Shown: one piece after another, positions 1 to 11,252 of the stretch
Numbering within the stretch: the stretch's first letter is position 1
Layout: each line of letters begins with the position of its first letter
Assembly: GCF_943734655.1 (NCBI RefSeq)
Contig: NC_071353.1
Span: forward strand, 77,399,121 to 77,463,120
Source: Sabethes cyaneus
Taxonomy: Eukaryota > Arthropoda > Insecta > Diptera > Culicidae
Length of the DNA: 64,000 bases
Direction of reading: 5' to 3'
Program-made: the position numbers and the translations under genes
Notes under the pieces: model-generated
Databases searched by the model: none
Seen by the model: only the letters and a program-made list of their open reading frames with translations
What the model was told of the DNA's origin: nothing

Positions 1-130
1 TAGAGAATTATATTTAAGTTTTTGTTCCACTGCTATTATTATTATCATCATTTTTATTATTATTATTAGTATTCATCTAGACCGCATTGTGTCCAATGAA
101 TTTTTAAATAAATGACAAATGACAAATATA

Positions 131-283
131 CAGAGTGGCGACAATGTCACAATTGGAATGATAATTATCTGTCAATGTCATTCCAATCGAGCAGACGACC
201 AATCCAACGCGTGTGCAGGAAAAAGAAAGAAAAAAGCATTGCGAGAGCATTGCATACTTTTGGGATGACATGTCGCCACTCTG
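131..283. mobile_element. Short MITE, TA target, 153 bp
   Basis: The ends are inverted copies: CAGAGTGGCGACAATGTCA on the left and CAGAGTGGCGACATGTCA when the right end is reverse-complemented. TA dinucleotides flank both ends (129-130 and 284-285), which is the target preference of the Tc1-mariner-pogo group. A second inverted pair, ATTGGAATGA and TCATTCCAAT, lies inside. There is no coding capacity. The family name is not known to me. Confidence 0.75.
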
Positions 284-309
284 TATATAGTCACTCTAGG
301 AGCAATGTT

Positions 310-412
310 TACCATTTTGGCTAATTAAATTATAAAATAATTAAATTTGATTTATAATTAATAATTAATAATTAATTATTACTATTAATAATAATTAATA
401 ATTAAAGTTATA
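310..412. repeat. AT-only low-complexity tract
   Basis: Nearly pure A/T sequence built from irregular TAATTAATAA units. No other structure is visible. Confidence 0.7.
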
Positions 413-622
413 TACCCTGAATGAACACACGTTTGTTTAATGAATAAGATAATAATCATACCTTTAATAGTTTGTTTCAGTAGATATTTTGCGATTTCTT
501 TAAAAATTCTGATAGAATTGCGAGTACTGCTATTATTTTGCCATTTTGCACAACACTGAGTACACAAATAAATAAACGAAACCTTCTGCATGCATACAAA
601 CAGTAGAATCAATATATATATA

Positions 623-862
623 GAATGCCAGTGTCACTGCAGTGCTCGTGGTAAACATCACACATTTGAAAATTATGTATTTACATTGTATGCGCATATG
701 TGTGAGTGATCGATTCGAAACGGGAATCTGATTGTCAAATTGATTGATTGTAGGAAAATTTTCTATTGGGCAATTTGGCAATGTTGTTCCCGTATCCAAG
801 ACACGAACCACCAACATGTTTGCCACCAAAATATCCATAAAACACCAGCGACACTGGCATTC
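623..862. mobile_element. MITE, TA target, 240 bp, in a palindromic site
   Basis: The terminal inverted repeats GAATGCCAGTGTCACTG and (right end, reverse-complemented) GAATGCCAGTGTCGCTG are flanked by TA. The inverted similarity continues outside the element to about 608 and 875 because the target was itself palindromic: ATCAATATATA on one side and TATATATTGAT on the other. The interior is non-coding. Confidence 0.7.
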
Positions 863-1837
863 TATATATATTGATTATACTATATAAACATTCGAGTGCA
901 CTTGATTAGAGAGCGTACGATATTAGCATGTAACGACATATAGATAGCGCTCGTGTACATGATAATGGAAAGTGAACGTAAAGGTTTAAAAAAAATTAAG
1001 TATGCACTGGTATTATTCTGCACACAGGTGTAAGAAATATTGCTATTTTCTGTATATATGAGAAATGTTATATGAGAAAAATATGACAATGCGAAGCAAA
1101 TCAAAGCCACATATGTAGAGTTCTGAATTGAGAGACTGACCATTGAGCGATGGCATCTATTTTTCCGGCTTATGGCCTAGTTCTAGTGGAAGAACAAGTG
1201 GTTTGACGTTCTTTGAATAAAAAACTACAAGGTATACCGCTCTAAGGGTTGTACGAAAGGGTGATGTAGGAGCATATCAGATCATTAGATTAAAGACTAA
1301 TGTAAACTGCATTTCTGGCATATGTATGTTTATAATAATCTGTGAGTGCCATTGTTTAAGTGAATGTTTAAAAGAGAGCGAAATATTTAGATTCAATTCT
1401 TCATTGAATGCAATGGTGGCTTTGAAAATACGTGGATGGGGGTTCATAAGTACGCATGCAACCATTGAGACATGGAGATTTCTTTTAAGAATGATTTGTG
1501 TGCATCATAAAGGTTGAAATAGTAATGAATGATCAGCCCAGAGATTATTGTATTAAATATGATTATACGTAACTTGACATGTTTCAGTAATCTTACTTTA
1601 ACTCCCTTGTGACCTTTAAAAGGGTCATTGGTTACAAATGAGATTAAAGCCAAAGCACGTTCATCGCAAATATGACGTGCCATTCGAATATCCTTCTCCT
1701 TTGACATGAATGGTAACAGGCACGTAAGTTAGCGGCGTCGATTCTCTGTCTTCTGCTCCAAGAAGGTTTTACTACTTTACTTTCATAGCTTACCGCTTGT
1801 TACATAGCAGAAAATATGATTCATACACAAAAATTTC
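863..1837. other. Unassigned stretch
   Basis: No recognisable element or gene. The one oddity is a minus-strand frame at 1597-1707. It starts MSKEKDIRMARHICDERA, reads as normal protein, and is followed by a GTAAGA that could be a 5' splice site. I do not recognise the protein and see no partner exon, so it is not called as a gene. Confidence 0.4.
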
Positions 1838-2757
1838 TGTTTTATTTGTATGACAGTCCTTATCCTCGTATCACAAGGGTGAGGGGTCTCAAACCATCAT
1901 CAAATAAATTCATGCCTCCAAAAACACCCACATGCCAAATTTAGTTCCATTTGCTTGATTAGTTCTCGAGTTATGAGGAAATTTGTATTACATTTGTATG
2001 GGATCCCCCTTCTTAAAGAAGGCAAAGGTCCTAATTCATTATAGAAAAAATTCTTGCCTCCAAAAACCCCCACATGCTAAATGTGGTTTCATTTGCTTAA
2101 TTAATTCTTGAGTTATGAGGAAATTTGTGTTTCATTTGTATATGAGCCGAACTCCCCCCCCTGTTGAAAGACGGATGGGTCTCGGTACACCATAGAAAAA
2201 AATCCTGCCTTTTAAAACCCCCACATGCCAAGTTTGGTTTCATTTCCTTGATTAATTCTAGAGTTATGAGGAAATTTGTATTTTATTTATATGGAAGCAC
2301 CCCCACCCCTCTTAGAAATGGAAGGGGTCTCAGTACACCACAGAAAACATTCTTATCTCCAAAAACCCCACATGCTAAAATTGCTTCCTTTTGCTTGATG
2401 AGTTCTCTAGTTATGAGGAAATTTGTACATTATTTGTAAGGGAGCCCACCTCCTAAAGAGGGGAGGGGGCTCAATTCACCAAAGAAAAAATTCTTTCCTT
2501 CTGAAACCCCCACATGCCAAATTTGGTTCCATTTGCTTGATTAGTTCTAGAGTTATGTGGAAATTTGTATTTCATTTGTATTAGACCTCCCCCCCCTCTT
2601 AGAAGAGAAAGGGGTCTCAGTACACCATAGAAAAAAATCCTGTTTTCTGGAACCCCCACATGCCAAATTTGGTCCATTTGCTGCTTGATTAGTTCTCGAG
2701 TTTTGAGGTAATTTGTCACATTTGTATAGGAGACCACCCCCCTCCCTCTTACACCCT
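1838..2757 (-). repeat. Fragment of Helitron-like 145-bp unit array
   Basis: About six tandem, diverged units of roughly 145 bp. Each contains CCCACATGCCAAATTTGG, then TTGCTTGATTAGTTCT and a GC-rich inverted pair (CCCCTCTT with AAGAGGGG). The same units form the interior of the two complete elements at 21169-23230 and 35094-37227. Neither Helitron-type terminus is present, so this is an internal fragment. It lies in the same orientation as the 35-kb copy. Confidence 0.75.
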
Positions 2758-3198
2758 CCCTTAAATTACCCTTACCCTTAAAATTGCTCTTTTATCAAGT
2801 ATTTTAATTTTATCGTATTCGACGCGCAAAAGCTGCTTATCCGTACCAATTTGGAGGCGATATACGCACTGAGGAATAATTTTGAGCGATACACTTATAT
2901 AGGTATTTCAATACGATAAGATCCGATTAAGCGCGACCAGCTGCATGCAGCTATATGAATTTGTGCTGAAAATCGTATTTTTGTTAGTTACTAGCATTAT
3001 AAACGATAAAATATCAATATTTTCAAACATACTGAGAAATAATTTTCAAAATTTTGAAAAAGATTAATCACATCCTTGAAAACAAGAATTTTGTAACTAA
3101 GAAATTCATAAGGAACTTTTTCTTGTATGCAAGAAAAGAAATGCTTTGCAATAACGAATCATTCACTGTGACATTTAGTAACACTCAAAGTGTTACTA
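2758..3198. other. Unassigned AT-rich stretch
   Basis: Nothing recognised. The sequence is AT-rich, without repeats shared elsewhere in the window or a convincing reading frame. Confidence 0.4.
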
Positions 3199-3863
3199 CA
3201 GGTCGGACTCGATTATCCGGGGTTTCGATTAATCGGGAATTCGATTATCCGGGGATTCGATTACCCGGGTTTTTAAACTCGATTATCCGGGTGAAAAAAA
3301 AATTATTTTTTTCAATGATTTATTTTAAACCTTAATGTTATAGTTTTCATGCTACATGATGATTCCAACTTGACAAGTATTGATACATCTCCCTAAAGCT
3401 ACAAAATTCCTTTCTTATATTCCTTTTATGGGCGAACAAAACAAAAATAAATCCTGCGATGATGGAATCAATTTTTTTTACTTAAAAATCATCATCATCA
3501 TCACCATTACCATCATCATCATCGTAATAATCAATAAAAAAAATTGCAACAACGGAATTTTATGACTTTAGGGGAGATTGATCAACAATAAAAAACGTTT
3601 ATAATACCTAAATATTGAAAAACATAACATACAAAAAATAATATGGTACCAAAAAAAAATTATCAGTGGAAAAAATCGTAAGAAAGGAATTTTCTGACTT
3701 TTGGGAAGATAGATCAATAATAAATAAAACATTTCTGATACCTAAAAGTGAAAAAACATGCCTAAAAAATTTTTGTACCAAAAATGATGTTTCGATTATC
3801 CGGGTGATTCGATTATCCGGGCTGAAAATAAAAATTGTCACCCGGATAATCGAGTCCGGGCTG
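3199..3863. mobile_element. Non-autonomous pogo-like element, 665 bp
   Basis: The TIRs are CAGGTCGGACTCGATTATCC and (right end, reverse-complemented) CAGCCCGGACTCGATTATCC, with TA duplicated at 3197-3198 and 3864-3865. The motif TCGATTATCCGGG recurs as direct copies near both ends (3225-3290 and 3788-3820), like subterminal transposase-binding sites. The interior is AT-rich with no transposase. A second copy of the family is at 53913-55085. Assignment to pogo/Tigger rests on the TA target and the CAG start and is inference. Confidence 0.75.
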
Positions 3864-3888
3864 TACAGGTATGCCGATTTATTTGCTA

Positions 3889-4012
3889 GGGTGATTTATG
3901 TATTTTGGACAAGCGTTACGCCTCCTCTATTTTGGACATTTTCCATTTGATTTTACTGTAAAAGTCCAAAATAGAGTACGCGTAACGCCTGTCCAAAATA
4001 TATAAATCACCC
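3889..4012. mobile_element. Palindromic MITE, TA target, 124 bp
   Basis: The two halves are near-perfect inverted copies (GGGTGATTTATGTATTTTGG on the left, GGGTGATTTATATATTTTGG from the right), meeting around 3955. TA is present at 3887-3888 and 4013-4014. The transcript would fold into one long hairpin. Confidence 0.8.
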
Positions 4013-5827
4013 TATGTGTACATCAAGATCAAACTATACGAGCGATAAAAATTAACCGAAATATCATCTTTCTTCTTTAAAAACTTTCGGACATAACAGT
4101 AAATTGAATATGTGATTTTGTGTGTTGAATTATTCATAAGGAGCAAATACCTTCTACTGGCAGGCACGTGTTTTTGTAGCCGTTAATGATGTGCGCCTTA
4201 AACTTTGGAATGAGCGCCTCCGTCACTCATTAAAACTACTCGACAAGAAATTAGCATGAGCAATTTCTACTGGCTGCCATAAAGAACGTTTTTTTTCACA
4301 CTCATTGTTAGTAATGGACTTTAGTTTATATAGATTGTAAGAGTCTAATTTGCAACAAATCGTTTAATAGAAAAATTTTAAATGCGGGGTAATGAAAACT
4401 TCAAATTTATACTCATAAATGTATAAATATATTAATTGCATGAAAAATTTGTCTTGACCTTATATTTATTTATGCTCAAATATAACACGTGAAATCCACC
4501 GAAACTACTTTGGTTAATGAGGCAATTTGCTTTATTTATGTGGAAGTGATTGATTGGTACAAGCAGCTCACCCTACAGCTTTGCTTAATTTACCTAAACT
4601 CAAATCAAAGTTAATGGTACAATAAAACAATAAAAACGATACCTAACACAATTTAGTTGCCGTATACAACACAATTCATTCGAAGGTTAAGTCGAGCTGA
4701 TACAATTGATAATAATAATGCAGATAACCAAGAAATAAATTTGACACGTCTTGATTGCCTTGCAATGAGGGAGCAGTACGCGAGATAATTTTCTAGCTAA
4801 GTTTTAGTATGCAGTGTGACGTGCAAACGACGAGTGAAAATGAATAGCATCCTCTGTCATAAAAATCTACCGCACATACGTCGAGAAAGTGCTACTGAGA
4901 AGGAAAAAGAATAGATAAACGCATAGGAAAAACCTCGTAACTGCCAATGAAAAGGTTGTTAAAACCTGCTGTCTGGAAGGCTGACTTTTGCCCTAGGTCG
5001 TTCAGCACCCACTTTTATTGCAATTCGGGTGGTAAGAATTGTGTCTCTGTTGGTTGCTGCCTCATTTTTATTCAACTTTTATTTTTATATCCACGGCTTT
5101 TATCTGCTAGAAATTACGCATTTGAATACACTTTACAATGGGGACGACAGCAACGAGAATCGAGAGCAACGAATAATCTAAAGAAGAGATTTTCCCTAGA
5201 GAGGCAACCGCTAGGGGAGTGCACCCCCAAAAAAATGATTGTGGGAAGTCGCTACTTTCCCATGATGTGCACTCCTCTACGCTAGAGTGTAATCTTTCGG
5301 AATGATTTTGATTGTCATATGACGGTTTTGTAGTTTTTTTTGCATATTTCCGGCTCCCAGCTATGTGCAAACTGGCGTTCTGGATGAGCTAGGGAGTTGG
5401 AGTTGAAAACGGTAAAACCCAATTTCCTTTGCGTTTATTCGTTACCACAGCCGCCTTTATTGCTGACACACTGTGTTTATTAGAATTTTATTATTATTAT
5501 CTTATCATTGAGATTCTTTATTGTTGCCAAAAAGATCGCCTAATAACATTGTTTTCTTTTTTCCGTTGAGGCTTGACGGTCGTAACTATTTGTTGCTTCC
5601 TGCCTTATTTATAAGATTTCTCCTCAAAACAGAAGCTTCGTAATTTTTACTACCTCATGTCCTTTGTTGTCTGTCGGTCGTACTGTTACCATCATTATTT
5701 GACACCAGGTCCTGTTCTCGGCGCTGTTATAGGGTGACACAAGTGCGGGTGTTGCCAGAACTGGGATAAAAGTCGTAACTGAGATGGAAGATATATCTGT
5801 TGATGCGGATATTATTTAGCCATAAAG
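4013..5827. other. Unassigned stretch
   Basis: No gene or complete element recognised. An imperfect inverted pair with a short loop (CTAGGGGAGTGCAC near 5211, GTGCACTCCTCTACGCTAG near 5267) could be a degraded foldback element. The rest is ordinary AT-rich sequence. Confidence 0.4.
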
Positions 5828-5983
5828 GAAGCTCGTAAACTTGGAGTGTTTAATGTTTACGAGTGGAAGATTGATAAACCGCGGTCTGTTAACCAGAATA
5901 TAGCGGAGCATCGGTTATCTGGCATGAACTGGACAAAGGATAGTGAAGTTCTGTTCCTTCGTGATAGTCCTGCTGAAAAATAA
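5828..5983 (+). pseudogene. Unrecognised coding-like remnant
   Basis: A 51-codon open frame with protein-like composition runs to a stop at 5981. It contains EARKLGVFNVYEWKIDKPRS and, further on, GMNWTKDSE. Just upstream the same frame is broken by a TAG. A further stretch after the stop, around 6000-6066, reads YSNYAGNNNMIDTCFYREL in another frame. It looks like an old piece of a mobile-element protein, but I do not recognise the family and assign no function. Confidence 0.25.
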
Positions 5984-8608
5984 TTTTATTTTGCTTATAG
6001 CAACTATGCTGGAAATAACAATATGATAGATACATGTTTCTATCGTGAGTTACTGGATGCTATTTAAAGGCTATAATTTAAAGGACTCATGGGTATGTGT
6101 AAAAGTTTCACAACAGACCACTACTAATTGTGCCGATTCCGAGATTTACACTATTGGTGTGAAATGTTCTTAAAAAAGTTTGAGCTGAGATATTCTAATT
6201 GATTCTTCTTCATTGCAGTATTCTTAATTATCATCGCAATGCAATGTTTATCACGCTGAAGATGGACACTCGTGAATGCTCCATCCCATGTGGTTTCGAT
6301 TGACAACCGCATATGTTGCATCCTCTGAAGCATATATACGAGCTCTTGATTTTTTGTTGCACATCGATTTTGTTGCGTAGCTGTTCTATTAATAATTTAT
6401 GACTGTATTTATAAATGGTTCCATTTTTGTGTGTCCGGATTGTCAGTCATCTACTCTTCCCATCGAAAAAGTAATGCATTCCATTCGAAAGTGCTAGAAT
6501 ATAATCAAACTGTGTGTACTACTAAGTTTGACTACATCTACACTAAAGTCATTTTAAATCCAGAAGACTATCGAATCAAATAGAGTTATCACAAAAACTA
6601 TAGGAAAGCCCCCATCACACTACTAGGTATTTGAACGTGCTTTTTATTTCAGCCTATACTTTGCCTTCATTCACACTACTTATTAACGGGCTCGCTCGCC
6701 CGAAATGTAATTAACCGATGAGGAATAAATAAGCTGAATTAAATTCATTCAACAACAATGACATCTTTGTCAGCTTCAGTACACATTACTGTTTGTTTAC
6801 CCAACCCGGCAGTCTTTAAGAAACCAGCTTTTTCAAGTGTGGCTTTGGATATAAGTTTTCGAATCAACGAAAACAGCGTTGTTTGAAGTAAGCCATGTGG
6901 GTAAAACTTACTGAAACAGATTTTAAACGCCGTTGAAGAATTTTTCATCACCGTGCATCGTCGCCACTGTGGCACAGCGACCTTCAATGATCAGCAAAAG
7001 CAGTCTCTGGCAGTAGCAGGTTCTTTGTGCGCCTCTAGTATTTGGCTACAGCACCCTCAGCAGTTGCCATGCGTATGTATATGTATATATCATCGGCATC
7101 AGTTCTTTCCAAGTGTCAACCAGAAGAACGCGCTCATTCAACGGATCATTGTGCACGGAGACACATATATGGCTTTGATACGTCGACTTTACTATATGCG
7201 TATCATTCCTCTTACGTTTCTGTCCCATCGCGTTGTCGATTCGTTTCACTTGTCGACCTCGTCGTCAATTGTCTGTGCAGTGCATAAAAAGCGAACAAGC
7301 TGCGGCATATTTTAATTGGTTAAACCGTCAACTAAGGAAAATATTTTAAAGGTTTTATTGTTCATATCAATAATTTAAAGTTAAGCCGCGTTTTAGGATT
7401 CCATCCTTTTAGAGAACACGTAATACAACCTCCTGTTCTTGATAAATAAAAACCAGTTTTAATTCACCGGGTGGTGTATTTTTACCTTTCTCATAACAGT
7501 TATTAGTGAGTTATTTACGTATTTCGTAAATTTACATTTCATTTCTGTTAAAATTATTTTGCAGTTTATAAAGGCCGCTCAACAATTGCTAATATTCTAA
7601 GAATCGAGTTGTCTTTATAAATTGTGAAAATATGAAATGGACGTAGAAGTATTGAACTATCTGCAGTCATACCTAACAAATGTAAGTAAATAGTTCACAC
7701 TCAATATACATTGTCTGAACCAATAAAAGTCTCTTCTGGCGTACTTCAAGATTCTCATTTGTGCCCGCTACTTTTTGTTCTATACGTAAATGACATTTTC
7801 TTTCTTCTCGTCTCTATTTACAGCATGAGGTGGTAATTTTTATCCTTTTTTGTTCTAGGCTAATCTCATGTTTTTAGTCTTGACCTAAATGCGGTCATAC
7901 ATAGGGTCATTCCAGGTCAAGTGTCTGAGTCACCTGTTTTCGACCTTCTCGGATTTTCACCAAACTCGGCCAGATTGTTCGTTTTGGGTCAAGGAGCAAT
8001 CCCAATCCCAAGTTTGGTGCCGATTGGACTTACCCTCGATTTTTGGGAACCCCCCCTTTTATTAGAAAAAGCATCATTTTCGTCAAATTCTCTTATTTTC
8101 TTTTACTTATATCTTCGTAAATATTCAATTTAGAAAAAAAAATTCGCTCTGCATTTTCATGGGAAATCATCTGAGGAATCCGATAAGAATATTAGTTTTT
8201 TGCGGCAGTGCTGCCAAATACTTTTATTTTTGATCTGAAAACTAAATTTGTATTTTTCTCTCAATGAGTACAATTTGATCTCAAAAATTTGAACACCATC
8301 GTGCTCCTCAGACTTTTTTACATAAGAATCACTCAAAACCACGAGGTGTTCCGTCCCGTTCTCGAGATATAGCGTTTTGAAACAAATAATTCCCAATTTC
8401 TCATGTAAAACTGTAAACAAAATTAAATTTCCTAGCAATAAGCAAATAACAAAAGAAGCAAAAGTAATTTGGTTTAATCTAAATCAACATTCGCTGTTGT
8501 GGAAACACATAAACAGTATATAACATAACAAAAGTTTGTTTTTTGAGCGTCTTAGCAGAATACGAAAGTTGAGTGAAAGAAAAGTAATTCATTAAAATTG
8601 TAATAAAA
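5984..8608. other. Unassigned stretch
   Basis: No complete element found. A minus-strand frame at 6745-6960 ends in a protein-like tail (KAGFLKTAGLGKQTVM) that I cannot place. The region 7905-8440 looks like a dispersed non-coding repeat, with guarded phrases such as GGGTCATTCCAGGTCAAGTG, but no second copy lies in the window. The 7.0-7.3 kb open frames overlap on both strands and have no support. Confidence 0.35.
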
Positions 8609-8742
8609 CCATTGGCGGAACTAGCGCTCATTTCTAGGGGGGAGGGGTATTTTTTTCGACCATTTTATTAGTCGGCCAAGTCAATTTTTCTATGGGGGGC
8701 TAAACCTTCTCCTAGACCCCCCCCCCCTAGTTCCGCCAATGG
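8609..8742. mobile_element. MITE with GC-run interior, 134 bp
   Basis: Perfect 16-bp TIRs (CCATTGGCGGAACTAG and its complement) are flanked by the direct repeat ATAAAA (8603-8608 and 8743-8748). The interior carries G-runs near the left end and C-runs near the right end, extending the fold. Confidence 0.75.
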
Positions 8743-9014
8743 ATAAAACAGTCATAAAACTCTTGAAACTATAGAAACACGCACAAAAAAGGGTGCTCAA
8801 GAAAATTTCCAAAGCTCCTCTCAAAACTTGTCGATTGTATAATTCTCGCTGTAAAAAACACTTGCAGTTGCAAGACATCATAAAAATGACTAACATCTAT
8901 ACTATAACTACTTACATAATAGTCCCATATAAAGTTTCCTAAATAAATGGGACCGACTGTTATGCGAGTGGCATAAGAGAAAAAAAATTATTAGACATTG
9001 CTAAAATGGACATA

Positions 9015-9120
9015 CAGTGGGATTTCGATTTTGATATGGTTTGAAAGTTTGATTTCGGAATGCCTCGATTTTGGCAGCAAAAGTATTCGTTTTTGGAAAC
9101 ATATAATATCTCACGTCCAA
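9015..9120 (+). mobile_element. End fragment of CAGTGGGATTTCG family
   Basis: Begins with the same TA-CAGTGGGATTTCGATTTTG terminus as the complete copies at 14655 and 57883 and continues with the related CTCGATTTTGGCAGCAAAAG. It stops where the repeat at 9124 begins, so only one end survives. Confidence 0.6.
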
Positions 9121-9123
9121 ACG

Positions 9124-9272
9124 TTTTTGCCTTTCTACTATATAAATATATAGTATAAAGGTATAGAAATCACTTGGAAAACCGGAAATGGAAAGAAGGT
9201 CCTGCGGGCCGAATGTCATATACCATTCGACTCAGTTTTGAAAACTGAGCATTTTCTGTGTGTGTGTATGTA

Positions 9273-9304
<32 letters not shown>

Positions 9305-9640
9305 TGTGTGTGTGTATGTGACGCTTTTAATCTCACTCACTTTTCTCGGAGATGGCTGGACCGATTTTAATGTTCTTAGTGTCAAATGAAAGGTCTAGGT
9401 GTCCCATTGGTCGCTATTGAATTTCATACTGATCAGACTTTTAGTTCAAAAGTTATGTATAAAAATATGAAAAATATGGGACTTCATTATCTCATAGGTC
9501 CCTTAACCGATTTGAACAAAATTGATTGCATATGAAAGGAGCCTTGCAAACCCTTAACTTCCAAATTTCATGATGATTGGACTTGTAGTTTGAAAGTTAC
9601 ATAAAGAAATGTGAAAAAATAGTATTTAAAACATATTTTT
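9124..9640. repeat. Dispersed repeat with palindromic end and TG core
   Basis: Starts with the palindrome CCTTTCTACTATATA... / ...TATAGTATAAAGG, then AATCACTTGGAAAACCGG, a GC-rich GTCCTGCGGGCC, CATATACCATTCGACTCAG, and a TG/TA microsatellite (9259-9319). After it come phrases about 100 bp apart (CCGATTTTAATGTTC, CCGATTTGAACAAAATTG). Read in reverse, 39170-40320 has the same order: a palindrome ending in AACAAAGGT, then CCCGGAGGGCC, CATATACCAATCGATC, a CA/TG microsatellite, and repeated CCATCTC(C/T)GAGAAA units. I treat both as one family whose class is unknown to me. Confidence 0.55.
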
Positions 9641-9856
9641 GTAACATATAAGCATTAATTCAATGAAAAACATCACACATTTTATTATTATTTGAAAATT
9701 ACTGCTGAGATCTATCAAACAAAACCGAGTTATTGAAAATCGGACGGTTCATTCAAAAGTTATTTAAACTTTAACATTTAAGCACCGTATATTAAACCGT
9801 TAAAACGTGTGAAATCAAAACAAATGTTGATAGTATTCAATGTGTGTGATATATGA

Positions 9857-10018
9857 GTGTATGTATGTATGTGTGTATGTATGTATGTATGTATGTATGT
9901 ATGTATGTATGTGTGTGTGTATGTATGTATGTATGTATGTATGTATGTATGTATGTATGTATGTATGTATGTATGTCTGTATGTATGTATGTATGTATGT
10001 ATGTATGTATGTGTGTGT
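9857..10018 (+). repeat. (TGTA)n microsatellite
   Basis: About forty ATGT tetranucleotides with a few GTGT interruptions. The poly-YVCM and poly-HTYI frames across it are artefacts. Confidence 0.95.
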
Positions 10019-10133
10019 GTAAGTAGTGACAATTCGCAATTTTTAAATTTGCATTTAAATTCAAGAAAAGTAAGAAACATGTCAATTGTCTGAAGTTTTT
10101 GAAGCCTCTTAGTGGAATACGAACTTTGAAATT

Positions 10134-10311
10134 AAAGAAAAGAAAAAACTTTTACCGACTAAATTCCACTATTTAATATTTATTCGCGACAGATACGTAT
10201 ACGCTTTGAAATAAGACACTGATGAAGCCTGCACGTCGTAGGTGAACTACGTACCTGTTGCAAATAAATATTAAATAGTGGGATTCAATCGAAAAGTTTT
10301 TTCTTTTCTTT
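10134..10311. mobile_element. Palindromic MITE, about 178 bp
   Basis: Both ends are long inverted copies: AAAGAAAAGAAAAAACTTTT on the left and its complement on the right, continuing inward through a shared CCACTATTTAATATTTATT-type segment. The unpaired centre contains CTGATGAAGCCTGCACGTCG. A second copy, with a damaged left arm, is at 59672-59848. Confidence 0.75.
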
Positions 10312-10767
10312 GATTTCAGATTTCAATTGTCATTTTGTTCACTTGCTGTTACACACAATAGTACAAGAAAAGCAAAAAGCGAAGAAAAGAAGTTAAATTA
10401 AGCATGTAGGTATAGTGGTATATAGGATTAAAAATACTAGTGAGTTGATTTGTCCAAATAAATTTATACAAATTTCAAACAAACTTTGCGCATTAATAGA
10501 TGCTCTTTTCAATCCATAGATACTAGAGCTTAGAAATGTTATATGAAAAATAGGAAGTAAACGTTGCACGGTAGTAATTTTGTAAGATTTGTTTCCGTTA
10601 GTGACATTTTAAAGGACAGATGTCTTATGTCATGTATCATGTTTTATCATGTTTAAATAAATCAAAAATGACAAGCACTGGAAATCATATCGATCATATT
10701 TCCCATTCTCAAGCATGTTTGTGACGCAGCTTTTGCACTATTTTTCGACCTCATCTTGTTTTCCCAA

Positions 10768-11238
10768 CCCTCTAACATTGTAAAAACGATGCGATCAAGC
10801 TAATGATTATCTTTGCATGAAAGTACATTCAAAAGAAGCTTAAGTTTTGATTTTCATGCAAAAATAATTATCTGAATGAGCGCCAGCTAAGAAAAAGTTC
10901 AATTTCTCTTTTTCATATCTAATGCATTTCTAATCTAATGCATATCTATTCAGTTATTTTTTCTAATTCAGATATATTGCAAAATTGAAGCGAAGCAAAC
11001 TAATAGTAAAATTTTTAGATTAATCATTTTGTTGTCGATATCCTTTTTCTTCAAAAGCGAAGTATAATAATAGTTTTTCTGAACTCTTGTTTTTCAAAGA
11101 TGCTAGCTTTTGAACGCATGGTATTAATATCAAAATATCAAAAAATCTGCTGTGAACACATATTTTATATAGTCAATTCAAAACAAGTTTCATATGTGGC
11201 TCTGAAGCCCGAAAGTTAACGCCGACCGATTATAAAAC
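10768..11238 (+). mobile_element. Decayed copy of the TTAA-target MITE
   Basis: Colinear with the intact copy at 41820-42316: CCCTCTAAC at the start, GTAAAAACGATGCGATCAAGC, TTTTCATGCAAAAATAATTA, a long internal match, and CTGTGAACACAT near the end. The right TIR and the TTAA flanks are no longer recognisable. Confidence 0.6.
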
Positions 11239-11252
11239 TAAATAAGGTGTTA

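Noticed and set aside
1838..2757. Regularly spaced repeats considered as a CRISPR array
   Set aside because: Units are about 145 bp, diverged, with no constant repeat and unique spacer pattern, and the window is eukaryotic.
5200..5290. Imperfect inverted repeat as a MITE
   Set aside because: Short arms with several mismatches and no target duplication.
9778..10093. Repetitive HTYI and YVCM frames
   Set aside because: Artefacts of the TGTA microsatellite.
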